Positions 55,558 through 64,000 of a stretch of DNA of 64,000 bases are shown piece by piece; position 1 is the stretch's first letter, and each line of letters begins with the position of its first letter. The stretch spans positions 48,682-112,681 of the forward strand of contig CACBIM010000006.1 of NCBI GenBank assembly GCA_902539295.1. The letters are read 5' to 3'. The DNA is from an uncultured SAR116 cluster alpha proteobacterium. GTDB taxonomy: Bacteria > Pseudomonadota > Alphaproteobacteria > Puniceispirillales > GCA-002684695. A model generated the notes under the pieces. The model saw only the letters and a program-made list of their open reading frames with translations, was not told the DNA's origin and ran no database searches. The position numbers and the translations under genes are program-made.

Positions 55558-56250
55558 ATGTTATTAAAAAATTATTTTGATCGTTATAAATTTAAAACAG
55601 TTTTATCCATTAATGTAGTATTATTATTTTTTGTTTTCAACATTTCCACTAATGCAGAAACAACAAATATTTCTGGAGTTGTTACAAGTGTTGAAGTACT
55701 TACCGCTAATTATATAGAGGAAGTTCCTGAAACTAGAAATATTTGCGAAATAAGACAAGTGCCTATCACTGCCCAAAGGAAAAGTACTGGACCTTCAGAA
55801 AACAAATTACTTGGCGCAATTATTGGTGGTGTTTTAGGTAGTAAAGTAGGCGAAGGGTCTGGAAGCCAAGCAGCAACTGCCTTCGGAGCCTTACTAGGTT
55901 CTTCCCTATCAAGTGGTGAAGAAATAAATTCAAACAATCTTGCAGGAGCCATTCTTGGAGGTGTCGCTGGTTCACAAGTAGGAAGTGGATCAGGTAACAA
56001 AGCAGCTACAGCTGCAGGTGCTTTAATTGGTTCTGAACTTGCAAATAATAAGACTGATGTAATAGGCTATGAAGACAGAGAAGTTTGTGAAGTTCAGAAT
56101 GTACTTGTTAAGAAATCAATAAACAAAGTAACTGGGTATAGAATTATTGTATCTGCCGACAATCGAGAGCTTATATTTGATACAAAAAGATCCGCACAAC
56201 CTGGAGATGTTGTTTCAATCAGAAGAACTCTTATTTACGATCTGAATTAA
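55558..56250 (+). CDS. Exported glycine-zipper protein with duplicated segment
   Basis: A 230-residue envelope protein with a signal-like leader (about 15-33). Two similar glycine-zipper segments occur at about 83-120 (LLGAIIGGVLGSKVGEGSG) and 127-163 (LAGAILGGVAGSQVGSGSG), resembling the glycine zipper 2TM family. Two cysteines (Cys63 and Cys177) flank this block and could pair. The C-terminal RPGDVVS-type end (QPGDVVSIRR) is typical of the group. A direct function is unknown. Confidence 0.8.
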   Translation: MLLKNYFDRYKFKTVLSINVVLLFFVFNISTNAETTNISGVVTSVEVLTANYIEEVPETRNICEIRQVPITAQRKSTGPSENKLLGAIIGGVLGSKVGEGSGSQAATAFGALLGSSLSSGEEINSNNLAGAILGGVAGSQVGSGSGNKAATAAGALIGSELANNKTDVIGYEDREVCEVQNVLVKKSINKVTGYRIIVSADNRELIFDTKRSAQPGDVVSIRRTLIYDLN

Positions 56251-56329
56251 ATTATTCCTTATAAGGATACTTGTTTAATTTATTTTGTAGTATTATTATT
56301 ACATAATCCTTCACATAAGAGAATGTATT

Positions 56330-57139
56330 ATGTTTGATAACAAATTAATGTCTGGGAAAAAAGGTCTTGTAATGGGAGTTGCTAATGACAGATCAATTTC
56401 TTGGGCAATTGCAAAAAAAGCTTACGAATATGGTGCTGAGCTTGCATTTACCTACCAAGGTGAAGCCTTAGGTAAAAGAGTAATACCTCTCGGAGAGTCA
56501 GTCGGATCAAATATTATTCTGCCTTGTGAAGTCTCAGAAGCCTCTTCAATAAAAAATGTTTTTGAAAAGATAAATTGCGAATGGGGTAAATTAGATTTTG
56601 TTATTCATGGAATTGCTTTTTCTGACAAAGAAGAGTTGAAAGGTCAGTATATTGATACAACAAGGTCAAACTTTACAAATACAATGGAAATTTCTGTGTA
56701 TTCTTTTACAGAAGTATCTAAATTTGCTGTACCCTTAATGAATGAAGGTGGCTCACTTTTAACACTTACATACTATGGCTCAGAAAGAGTAATGCCTCAC
56801 TATAATGTGATGGGAGTTGCAAAAGCAGCATTAGAAGCATCAGTCAGATACTTAGCTGTAGATCTGGGTTCCAAAAACATTAGAGTAAACAGTTTATCTG
56901 CAGGACCTATGAAAACTTTAGCAGCTTCTGGAATAGGAGATTTTAGATATATACTTAAATGGAATGAATTAAACTCACCACTAAAAAGAAATGTAACTCA
57001 AGATGATGTTGGTGGTGCGGGTGTATACTTAATTTCAGATTTATCTACAGGTGTGTCAGGTGAAAATCATCACGTTGATTGTGGCTACCATGTTGTAGGA
57101 ATGAAATCTGTCGATGCACCTGACATTAGTAAAGTATAA
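56330..57139 (+). CDS. fabI: Enoyl-[acyl-carrier-protein] reductase (FabI)
   Basis: It performs the last reduction of fatty-acid elongation using NADH. The 269-residue protein has the modified Rossmann start KKGLVMGVANDRSISWAIAK, and the catalytic Tyr158 and Lys165 (YNVMGVAK, six residues apart) as in FabI. ACP/cofactor segments SLSAGPMKTLAASGI follow. aroC begins eight bases later in the same direction. Confidence 0.96.
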   Translation: MFDNKLMSGKKGLVMGVANDRSISWAIAKKAYEYGAELAFTYQGEALGKRVIPLGESVGSNIILPCEVSEASSIKNVFEKINCEWGKLDFVIHGIAFSDKEELKGQYIDTTRSNFTNTMEISVYSFTEVSKFAVPLMNEGGSLLTLTYYGSERVMPHYNVMGVAKAALEASVRYLAVDLGSKNIRVNSLSAGPMKTLAASGIGDFRYILKWNELNSPLKRNVTQDDVGGAGVYLISDLSTGVSGENHHVDCGYHVVGMKSVDAPDISKV

Positions 57140-57147
57140 ATCTATTT

Positions 57148-58239
57148 ATGTCTTTTAACTCTTTCGGAAAAGTTTTAAAATTTACTACTTTTGGAGAAAG
57201 CCATGGGCCATCTATTGGATGTGTTATCGACGGAGTGCCACCAAATTTGATAATTGATGAAAAAATTATTCAACCCTATTTAGACAGAAGAAAACCTGGC
57301 ACAAGTAAATTCGTAACTCAAAGGAGAGAAGATGACAGAGTGAAAATACTGTCAGGTGTTTTTGAGGGCAAATCAACAGGCACTCCTATTGCAATGATTA
57401 TTGATAATATTGACCATAGGAGCAAAGACTACACTGAAATAAAGAAAAAGTTTAGACCAGGTCACGCTGATTACACTTATAACAAAAAATATGGAATAAG
57501 AGATTTTAGAGGCGGAGGAAGATCTTCTGCTAGAGAAACAGCTATGAGAGTGACTGCTGGAGCTATTGCTGACATTATTTTAAAAAGTTACTTCAAAGAT
57601 TTTCAAATACAAGGATGCGTTAAGCAAATTGGACCACACAAAATAGAAAAAAATCAAATCAACTGGGAATTTAGCAAAACTAACCCTTTGTTTTGTCCGA
57701 ATAAACAAGTTTTAAAAGTTTGGGAAGACTTTTTAGAAAAGATAAGAAAAAAAGGCTCTTCAGCAGGCGCTATTATCCAGCTAAAAGCTTCAGGGATACC
57801 ACCTGGAATAGGGTCGCCTGTTTATTCAAAACTGGATAGCGAGATAGCGTCTGGTTTAATGTCTATAAATGCTGTTAAAGGAGTAGAAATAGGTTCAGGA
57901 TTTAACTTGGTTGATATTGATGGAACAAAAGCCAGCGATGAAATCAATATTGATGAAAATAATAATGTTACTTTTAAGTCTAATCATTCAGGAGGAATAT
58001 TAGGAGGCATTTCATCAGGGCAAGATATTGAAGTTAGTTTTGTAGTAAAACCAACAAGCAGTATTTTAACACCCAAAGAATCAGTTGATACAGATGGAAA
58101 TAATATTAAAGTACAAACTAAAGGCAGGCATGATCCATGCGTAGGAATTAGAGCTGTTCCTGTTGGTGAAGCAATGTTGTCTTTTACATTAGCTGATTTA
58201 TATTTAGCTCATAAGGCTCAAGTAGGCACGATTAACTAA
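57148..58239 (+). CDS. aroC: Chorismate synthase
   Basis: It makes chorismate from EPSP using reduced FMN, the last common aromatic step. The 363-residue protein has TTFGESHGPSIGCVIDGVPP, SRRKPGT-type RRKPGTSKFVTQRRE, RPGHADYTYNKKYGIRDFRGGGRSSARETAMRV, and CVGIRAVPVGEAML near the end. The length is standard. It overlaps the end of dxs by 8 bases on the opposite strand. Confidence 0.97.
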   Translation: MSFNSFGKVLKFTTFGESHGPSIGCVIDGVPPNLIIDEKIIQPYLDRRKPGTSKFVTQRREDDRVKILSGVFEGKSTGTPIAMIIDNIDHRSKDYTEIKKKFRPGHADYTYNKKYGIRDFRGGGRSSARETAMRVTAGAIADIILKSYFKDFQIQGCVKQIGPHKIEKNQINWEFSKTNPLFCPNKQVLKVWEDFLEKIRKKGSSAGAIIQLKASGIPPGIGSPVYSKLDSEIASGLMSINAVKGVEIGSGFNLVDIDGTKASDEINIDENNNVTFKSNHSGGILGGISSGQDIEVSFVVKPTSSILTPKESVDTDGNNIKVQTKGRHDPCVGIRAVPVGEAMLSFTLADLYLAHKAQVGTIN

Positions 58240-60166
58240 TATTTGCAATTTTATCATCTTCTAAAATTGAAAGAGCGCTTTTTAAAATATTCTCATAATC
58301 TAAGCCAGCTTCGATTATCTGGGCCTCCTGACTTTTATGTTCTAAAAATTTATCAGGCATTGTGAGACTTCTAACTTTAAAACTTGTATTAATAAAGTCA
58401 GCATTTGCTAAATATGAAATAACCGCTGATGAGAACCCCCCTGAAGAAGCCTCCTCTATTATTATTAACTTTTTATGGTTTTTAGCGATTTGTATTAACA
58501 TCTCTTTATCAAGAGGTTTTGCGAATCTTGCATCAGCCACACTGACTGAAAAACCCTTATTTTTTAAATTTTTTGCAACCTTAATAGTATCTGATAATCT
58601 AGTGCCAATAGATAAGAAAGCTAAGTCAGCTTTTTTATCCTTACAAAAACCATCTAGCACAATTTTACCTTTTCCAATTTTTAAAATTTTTGCTGTATGT
58701 AGCTTTTCAATGCCTTCTATTTCACCTCTAGGATATCTTATTGCAATAGGCCCATCATTATAATTAACAGATGTCTTTACCATATTAATTAATTCTTGCT
58801 CATTAGAGGGTGCCATAATTACAAAGTTTGGAAGACATGACAGATAAGATAAATCAAATGAACCTTGATGCGTTGCACCATCTGCTCCTACAAATCCAGC
58901 TCTATCAATGGCAAATTTAACTGGTAAGTTCTGAATTGCTACATCATGAACTATTTGGTCGTAAGCCCTTTGAAGAAATGTTGAATAAATTGCGCAAAAT
59001 GGTTTATACCCCTCTAAAGATATTCCTGCACAAAAAGTCACAGCATGTTGCTCAGCTATTCCAACATCAAAAAAACGATTAGGAAATTCTAAAGAAAATT
59101 TATCTAAGCCTGTTCCAGATGGCATTGCCGCAGTCACTGCAACAATTTTTTCATCCTCTTTAGCTTGCTTTATAAGTTCCTCAGAGAATATTTGCGTGTA
59201 GGTTTTCTTAGAAACACTTTTTTTATGTTCACCAGTAATAATATCAAATTTTGGAACAGCATGATATTTTTCAGTTGCATCTTTACCAAATGGGTGCCCC
59301 TTACCTTTTTCAGTTACAACATGCAACAAAACTGGTCCATCATTGACAGAGTTTTTAAGATTTTTTAAAATTTTAACTAGGTCTAAAATATTATGCCCGT
59401 CAATTGGACCAATATAATACATACCTAAATTATTAAAAATAGTTCCACCACCCATCATATTTCTGGCCAACTCATCTGCTCTTTTTGCTGCTCTTTCAAT
59501 TTCATTTGGCAGGTGACTTGCCACTTGCTTAGCTATTTCCCTAATTGAGGTAAGTGGCTTAGATGAAATCAACTTAGAAAGATATGAACTAACCGCTCCA
59601 ACCGCAGGAGCTATAGACATATCGTTATCATTTAAAATGACAATCATTTTTCTTTTTTGAGATCCTAAATTATTAAGAGCTTCCCAAGCCATTCCTGCAC
59701 TCATTGCGCCGTCACCAATAATTGAAATTATATTGTTTTTCTCTCCTTTTAAATCTCTTCCGACAGCCATGCCCAGCCCAGCTGAAATTGATGTAGATGA
59801 GTGTCCAGCGCCAAATGCATCATAAATAGATTCTTGGATATTAGTAAAACCTGACAAACCATTTTCCTGTCTGAGAGAATTCATTTTTTCTTTTCTTCCA
59901 GTAAGTATTTTATGAGGATAAGCTTGATGACCCACATCCCATATAATTTTATCATTTGGAGCATTAAAAATATAATGGAGTGCTATGGTTAACTCTATTA
60001 CACCTAAACCTGCACCTAAGTGGCCACCTGTTTTAGATACAGATGATATAAGCTCTGACCTAAGTTCATCAGACAAAATAGATAATTGGTCCAAGGACAA
60101 AATTTTCAAATCTTTAGGCGATGAAATATTCTCTAAAATAGATTTCTGAGACATATCAAACAACAT
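58232..60166 (-). CDS. dxs: 1-deoxy-D-xylulose-5-phosphate synthase
   Basis: A thiamine-diphosphate enzyme that joins pyruvate and glyceraldehyde 3-phosphate, the first step of the MEP isoprenoid pathway. The 644-residue protein shows KTGGHLGAGLGVIELTIALHY, the TPP motif GDGAMSAGMAWEALNN, and in the second half VGIAEQHAVTFCAGISLEG and DRAGFVGADGATHQGSFDLSYL. It is the last gene of xseB-ispA-dxs. Confidence 0.97.
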   Translation of the reverse strand: MLFDMSQKSILENISSPKDLKILSLDQLSILSDELRSELISSVSKTGGHLGAGLGVIELTIALHYIFNAPNDKIIWDVGHQAYPHKILTGRKEKMNSLRQENGLSGFTNIQESIYDAFGAGHSSTSISAGLGMAVGRDLKGEKNNIISIIGDGAMSAGMAWEALNNLGSQKRKMIVILNDNDMSIAPAVGAVSSYLSKLISSKPLTSIREIAKQVASHLPNEIERAAKRADELARNMMGGGTIFNNLGMYYIGPIDGHNILDLVKILKNLKNSVNDGPVLLHVVTEKGKGHPFGKDATEKYHAVPKFDIITGEHKKSVSKKTYTQIFSEELIKQAKEDEKIVAVTAAMPSGTGLDKFSLEFPNRFFDVGIAEQHAVTFCAGISLEGYKPFCAIYSTFLQRAYDQIVHDVAIQNLPVKFAIDRAGFVGADGATHQGSFDLSYLSCLPNFVIMAPSNEQELINMVKTSVNYNDGPIAIRYPRGEIEGIEKLHTAKILKIGKGKIVLDGFCKDKKADLAFLSIGTRLSDTIKVAKNLKNKGFSVSVADARFAKPLDKEMLIQIAKNHKKLIIIEEASSGGFSSAVISYLANADFINTSFKVRSLTMPDKFLEHKSQEAQIIEAGLDYENILKSALSILEDDKIANIS

Positions 60167-60190
60167 TAATATTAAATGTGAAATATATAG

Positions 60191-61096
60191 CTAATTTTTT
60201 CTAGTTTCAACAAATTCAGCAATTTTCATTAAATTTTCTGTATTTACTGAAAACTTCTCTAGTTCGGATTTAGATTGAAAAATTAAATCTTCAACTTTCT
60301 TTCTACTTTTTTCTAAGCCTAATAAAGTAACAAAGTTAACTTTTCCTTGTTTTGAATCAAGGTCAGCCGTCTTTCCAAGATCTTCTTCATTTGAAGTTGC
60401 ATCAAGAATATCATCTACAATTTGAAATGCTAATCCAATTCTTTTACCAAAATCTGAAAGGATTTCTAATTCACTTTTCTTAGCTCCCCCAATAATTCCA
60501 CCTACTTGCAATGAAAAGTCTATGAGTGCTCCAGTTTTTAATCTTTGAGTTTGAATAATAAATTTCTTGTCAGGAATAAATTTATCATATCTGCCCTCAG
60601 ATATAAGGTCCATCATTTGCCCTGCTACCATACCCTTGAAGCCTATTGCTTGTGCAAGTTTATTACAGATATTAACTTTTGTTCTATCGTCTAGAGTTAA
60701 TTCATTATCTGTTATAATTTCAAAAGCCAAACTCTGAAGGCCGTCACCAAGTAAAATTGCAGTCGCCTCGTCATATTTTATATGGCATGTTTTTTTACCC
60801 CTCCTAAGCAGTGAATTGTCCATGCTAGGCAAATCATCATGAATTAATGAGTAAGTGTGAATTAATTCTAATGACGCAGCTATATTTAAGGCATCATCAT
60901 AAAATTTCATGTTACCAAACAAACGAAATGCCTCGACTAATAAGTAAGCCCTTATTCTTTTACCAGAACCAATAATTGAATATATAAATGCATCAATTAA
61001 TCGTTTTTGGGTAATTTTATTTTTTTTTAAAAAAGAAAGAAGTTTTTCATCAATCTCCTTCCCAATTTTTACTAAGCCGAAATCTAGTTTATCCAA
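60191..61096 (-). CDS. ispA: Farnesyl/geranyl diphosphate synthase (IspA)
   Basis: It condenses isopentenyl and dimethylallyl diphosphates to longer prenyl chains. The 301-residue protein contains both aspartate-rich motifs: the first in LIHDDLPSMDNS with RRGKKTCH after it, the second in FQIVDDILDATSN, and GSGKRIRAYL at the N-terminal substrate site. Located between xseB and dxs as in many Alphaproteobacteria. Confidence 0.95.
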   Translation of the reverse strand: MDKLDFGLVKIGKEIDEKLLSFLKKNKITQKRLIDAFIYSIIGSGKRIRAYLLVEAFRLFGNMKFYDDALNIAASLELIHTYSLIHDDLPSMDNSLLRRGKKTCHIKYDEATAILLGDGLQSLAFEIITDNELTLDDRTKVNICNKLAQAIGFKGMVAGQMMDLISEGRYDKFIPDKKFIIQTQRLKTGALIDFSLQVGGIIGGAKKSELEILSDFGKRIGLAFQIVDDILDATSNEEDLGKTADLDSKQGKVNFVTLLGLEKSRKKVEDLIFQSKSELEKFSVNTENLMKIAEFVETRKN

Positions 61097-61146
61097 AGTT
61101 TTTTTATTTTTTTTAAGAGGTTTTATATTAGTTAAAATTATAAGAT

Positions 61147-61383
61147 TTATATTTCATCTTTATCAAAGTCTTTTATTTTTTCTACTTTCATTTTAGCTTC
61201 ATTCAATCTTTCTTGGCAAATATTTTTAAGCTTTGAACCTCTTTCATAAGCGTTAACAGCTTCATCAAGCGAAATTTCGTTACCTTCCAATTCATCAACA
61301 ATTTTTTCAAGTTCATTTATTGCATCTTCGAAACTCATATTTTCAAGTTCATTATTTTTTTCTTTTTCAGCCATAATATGCAC
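61147..61383 (-). CDS. xseB: Exodeoxyribonuclease VII small subunit
   Basis: XseB partners with XseA to digest single-stranded DNA. The 78-residue helical protein has the family stretch SFEDAINELEKIVDELEGNEISLDEAV and YERGSKLKNICQERLNEAKMKV. The length is typical. It starts the isoprenoid run and lies three bases after a dehydrogenase gene. Confidence 0.94.
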   Translation of the reverse strand: MHIMAEKEKNNELENMSFEDAINELEKIVDELEGNEISLDEAVNAYERGSKLKNICQERLNEAKMKVEKIKDFDKDEI

Positions 61384-61385
61384 CT

Positions 61386-62342
61386 TTATTTATTTAATTG
61401 CTTTTTTATATATTCAACCACATCTTCATAATCCATCATTTTATCTGGAAAATTAGGAGCTCTTATATTTTCTCCAGCGGCTTTCTCAACGTCTTTTACT
61501 ATATTAGGTGTCCACTCTTCATCACCATACTTACTTTTTGCTTCATAAAACATTTCTTCTATAAGTTTTGTAAATTTCATGGGTATATTAAATTTGTCAC
61601 CAAGTGAAGTCATTAATGATAAATCTTTACATGCAAGTTTTAAAGAAAATGAAGTATCAAAAGATCCATTAAAAATTACAGGCGCAACAGTTTCAAATTC
61701 TACACTATTCCCAGAACTTGACTGAATAGCATGGTAGGTTGTTGTTAAATCTAACCCTGCTTTTTTAGCCAGCATCAAACCTTCAATAGCACCAATTAAA
61801 TTAGCAAATGCTAACATATTTGTAATTACTTTTAGAACAGATGCTGATCCCAGATTACCCAAGTAGAAAATTTTTCCACCAAAAGTCTTAATTGCTCTTT
61901 CATGCTCATAAAAGGTTTGTTTATCTGCGCCAACTAAAACAGTTATAATTCCTTTCTCTGCTCTATGTACACCTCCCGTAACTGGGGCTTCAATAGTTTT
62001 GATACCCTTTTCTTTTGCTATTTCAGAAACTTTTTTTAATTCATTAATATCAGTAGTGCTTGTTTCTATCCATGTAGAACCATTCTTCATATAAAGAATA
62101 GCTCCATCTATCCCAGCCATTACTTCAGTTGAAATTTTTGGAGATGGCAAGCAAGTAATAAGTCCATCAACCTCATTTGCCACTTCAGAAATAGACTTTG
62201 AGTTAATAGCTCCTAATTTGACTAATTTATTAATATTTTTTTGATCTTTATCAAATATCTTTACACTGAAACCTTTGTAAATTAGATTTCTTGCTATTTT
62301 TTCACCTAAATTTCCTAAACCAATAATTCCATACTTTAACAT
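61386..62342 (-). CDS. NAD(P)-dependent beta-hydroxyacid dehydrogenase
   Basis: A 318-residue enzyme of the 3-hydroxyisobutyrate/tartronate-semialdehyde reductase family. Visible are the Rossmann start YGIIGLGNLGEKIARNL, the family signature EAPVTGGVHRAEKG (substrate site), and a helix with LKVITNMLAFANLIGA where the catalytic Lys lies (Lys in VLKVITN). It follows the enoyl-CoA hydratase, so a valine-type or side-chain degradation step is possible. Confidence 0.87.
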   Translation of the reverse strand: MLKYGIIGLGNLGEKIARNLIYKGFSVKIFDKDQKNINKLVKLGAINSKSISEVANEVDGLITCLPSPKISTEVMAGIDGAILYMKNGSTWIETSTTDINELKKVSEIAKEKGIKTIEAPVTGGVHRAEKGIITVLVGADKQTFYEHERAIKTFGGKIFYLGNLGSASVLKVITNMLAFANLIGAIEGLMLAKKAGLDLTTTYHAIQSSSGNSVEFETVAPVIFNGSFDTSFSLKLACKDLSLMTSLGDKFNIPMKFTKLIEEMFYEAKSKYGDEEWTPNIVKDVEKAAGENIRAPNFPDKMMDYEDVVEYIKKQLNK

Positions 62343-62353
62343 TGCATTCTCAA

Positions 62354-63166
62354 CTATTTAAATTTTGAATCTCTCCACTCTAAAGCTTTTTTTAGTCCTT
62401 GCTCTTTTCTGATTTTGTTAAATAACAGTCTCTCAGGACTTTCATCTGATTCAATTTCAGTATCTATTTCCAATGAATTTGAAAGAGCTTTTTTAAAACC
62501 AGCAAATTCAAAACTTTGATTAATTGATTGTTTGGTCAATTGTACCGACCTTTCAGAAGCCATACAAATTTGTCTGGCTATATCAAAAGATTTTTGAAAT
62601 ACACTTTCACCTTTTTCAACATAATTCAATAATCCCATTTGCAAACACTGATTTGCTGTTAATCTATCATTGCCCGTAAGGAGTATCTCTTTTGCCTGCT
62701 TGGGCCCGGTTACCCATGGCGCTAACATCGCAATTATTCCTGATCCAAAACGCACTTCTGGTTCACCAAGAAAGGTTTTTTCTTCTGCAATTGAAATATC
62801 ACATGCTAACATAACCTCAAATGCACCTGCTAAACAGTAACCATGGACAGCTGCGATAGTTGGTTTCTTTGAATGCCAGAATTGCATCGTGAAATCAAAA
62901 TCTTTTGTAAGTTCTTTTTTCCACTGGGTTTTCCCTTTCAAAGATTTTTGTGAAGCTTCTTTCATATCAAAGCCAGCAGAAAAACATCTTCCGTTTCCTT
63001 TGATAATAATGCATGCAACACTTTTATCATTGTTAAGTTCTTTCATAGCACTTGTAACTTCACCAATCATTTCTTCATTAAATGCATTCATAACTTCAGG
63101 TCTATTAAATTCAATAACACCAACTCTCTTATTAATTTCTATTTTAATAGTTTTGTAATGATACAT
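62354..63166 (-). CDS. Enoyl-CoA hydratase/isomerase family protein
   Basis: A 270-residue crotonase-fold protein acting on acyl-CoA thioesters. The oxyanion-hole segments are KGNGRCFSAGFDM and HGYCLAGAFEVMLACD, and FLGEPEVRFGSG carries a likely catalytic Glu. Its ATG follows the Rieske oxygenase stop with no gap, so the two are co-transcribed. Which CoA ester it uses is unknown. Confidence 0.88.
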   Translation of the reverse strand: MYHYKTIKIEINKRVGVIEFNRPEVMNAFNEEMIGEVTSAMKELNNDKSVACIIIKGNGRCFSAGFDMKEASQKSLKGKTQWKKELTKDFDFTMQFWHSKKPTIAAVHGYCLAGAFEVMLACDISIAEEKTFLGEPEVRFGSGIIAMLAPWVTGPKQAKEILLTGNDRLTANQCLQMGLLNYVEKGESVFQKSFDIARQICMASERSVQLTKQSINQSFEFAGFKKALSNSLEIDTEIESDESPERLLFNKIRKEQGLKKALEWRDSKFK

Positions 63167-64000
63167 TTAAAGTTGCTTTCTTAACCAGTCGTGAAAGTTT
63201 TTAATTACATATTCTTCCGGCATAAGAAAGCCATTTTTATATGGGTTAGAATGAATGCCTTTTTGGTTTAATTCACAAGCATGAGCGTCTTGTTCCATAA
63301 CTCTTTTTGCAAACTTTATTACATTGTCTTTATTATATTTTTTGTTTTCAAGTGTTTTTTTCTCAAATAACCATTCTGCTAGAATAGTAACATTTTCACT
63401 CCCATAAGGGATAACTCTAACAATTCTTATGTGGTCAGAGTACCCACCTATAAACATTGAAGGCCAAGAAGAAGCATAAACATGCCCTTTTAGTATTTCT
63501 TCTTTAGTTAGTGATTGTATCTGACAATCTTGTGCTGATCCATCTTCAGACCAAGTTTGTGCACCTTTTTTTAAACCACCTGAAAATTTTGGGTCACTTA
63601 TATCGGTTTTAGGAACCCATCCTGGTAAATCTGTCGGATTGATAATTCTTCTTGTGAACATGGGAACAAGGTCTGTTAGTTCTGGATGAATATTAGGACA
63701 ATGTAAGCATTCATTAAAATTTTCCCAAAAGGATTTCCAATTGCAATTAATAGTTTTTTCCCAAATATTTGATACAATCATCTCCTCAATAGGAAAATTT
63801 TTAAATGGTTCTGGATTTCTTTGAAAAAGTGAAGTTTCGTCAAAACTCGCGTCACTATTCAAGTTTATAAATACACAGCCTCTCCATACTTTCAATTTTA
63901 TGGAAAATAATGAAAATTCATCTTTTTTGAAACTATCTGGCAGCTCTGAGAAAGACGCGACTTTTTGAAGTTGCCCTGTATCGACACTATATGACCACTG
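63167..64000 (-). CDS. Rieske-type aromatic-ring oxygenase alpha subunit, 5' end outside window
   Basis: A terminal oxygenase with Rieske cluster and mononuclear iron. The frame is open to the right edge; the last codons read QWSYSVDTG, which matches the end of the Rieske CPYHxWxY motif, so the gene continues beyond 64000. The TTG at 63895 is not the real start. The catalytic domain shows NFNECLHCPNIHPEL with the iron histidines, and VFINLNSDA typical of the family. Downstream of it lie the enoyl-CoA hydratase and dehydrogenase. Confidence 0.9.
   Translation of the reverse strand, partial: QWSYSVDTGQLQKVASFSELPDSFKKDEFSLFSIKLKVWRGCVFINLNSDASFDETSLFQRNPEPFKNFPIEEMIVSNIWEKTINCNWKSFWENFNECLHCPNIHPELTDLVPMFTRRIINPTDLPGWVPKTDISDPKFSGGLKKGAQTWSEDGSAQDCQIQSLTKEEILKGHVYASSWPSMFIGGYSDHIRIVRVIPYGSENVTILAEWLFEKKTLENKKYNKDNVIKFAKRVMEQDAHACELNQKGIHSNPYKNGFLMPEEYVIKNFHDWLRKQL

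Noticed and set aside
56256..56267. TCCTTATAAGGA palindrome as terminator of the glycine-zipper gene
   Set aside because: No T run follows and the stem has no loop.
1..64000. CRISPR arrays, IS elements or rRNA genes
   Set aside because: No regularly spaced repeats, transposase frames or rRNA sequence were recognised.

Overview
The window looks like a piece of the chromosome of an AT-rich, tightly packed alphaproteobacterium, probably a free-living, streamlined marine type. The clues are gene families and gene orders typical of Alphaproteobacteria: an NDUFA12-like complex I accessory protein next to mlaD and a DUF2155 gene; cysE/cysteine desulfurase/ferredoxin next to an alpha/beta hydrolase and tyrS; dacA-clpS-clpA; xseB-ispA-dxs; a GTTC-N7-GTTC LexA box; and a set for methylated amines (SoxBDAG, a dimethylglycine-dehydrogenase-like enzyme, an MttB-family methyltransferase). 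Genus or species cannot be read from the sequence alone. Genes are short-spaced, often overlap by 1-14 bases, and the intergenic DNA is almost pure A/T.

Layout. 1-4000: an SDR oxidoreductase cut by the left edge, a small secreted protein, a MOSC protein, and an aromatic-ring FAD monooxygenase with a 59-codon DUF2783 partner. 4373-6076: a 1.65-kb mini-island bounded by a 50-bp direct repeat of the 3' end of tRNA-Met(CAT). It holds an MGMT/ATL-like gene, an unknown gene and repeat motifs like integrase arm sites, but no integrase. 6028-11463: tRNA-Met, mnmA, ferredoxin, cysteine desulfurase, cysE, then divergently a hydrolase and tyrS. 11473-20523: a giant AsmA/YhdP-like protein, bcp, prfB, PBP1a and AmiC. 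20831-26791: a co-directional run rne, dsbA-like, aroQ, accB, accC, aat, where aat is frameshifted in an 11-T run. 26761-27951: DUF2155, mlaD, NDUFA12 on the other strand. 28264-37733: B12-dependent nrdJ, ridA, a DUF482-type acyltransferase, clpA, clpS and a SPOR-tailed D,D-carboxypeptidase. 37881-39972: extradiol dioxygenase and FAH hydrolase behind a short remnant ORF. 39988-41769: umuDC with a LexA box over its promoter. 42180-44005: pyrE and an M20 amidohydrolase. 44191-54777: the methylated-amine locus. 54880-64000: pdxH, a glycine-zipper protein, fabI, aroC, dxs, ispA, xseB, a beta-hydroxyacid dehydrogenase, an enoyl-CoA hydratase and a Rieske oxygenase cut by the right edge.

Working together. 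The MttB-family enzyme, the dimethylglycine-dehydrogenase-like enzyme and heterotetrameric sarcosine oxidase form a plausible demethylation route from glycine betaine (or a related N-methyl compound) to glycine, feeding one-carbon units to tetrahydrofolate, with an MFS carrier beside it. Three separate spots (about 2.1-3.9, 38-40 and 61.4-64 kb) hold oxygenase-type catabolic genes. Aat, ClpS and ClpA together are the bacterial N-degron pathway, which makes the frameshift in aat worth checking.

No rRNA operon, CRISPR array, intact transposase or integrase was seen. The most unusual items are the integrase-less tRNA-Met mini-island, the poly-T frameshift in aat, the LexA-controlled umuDC promoter, and unexplained palindromes or repeats upstream of rne, nrdJ and the methylated-amine locus.
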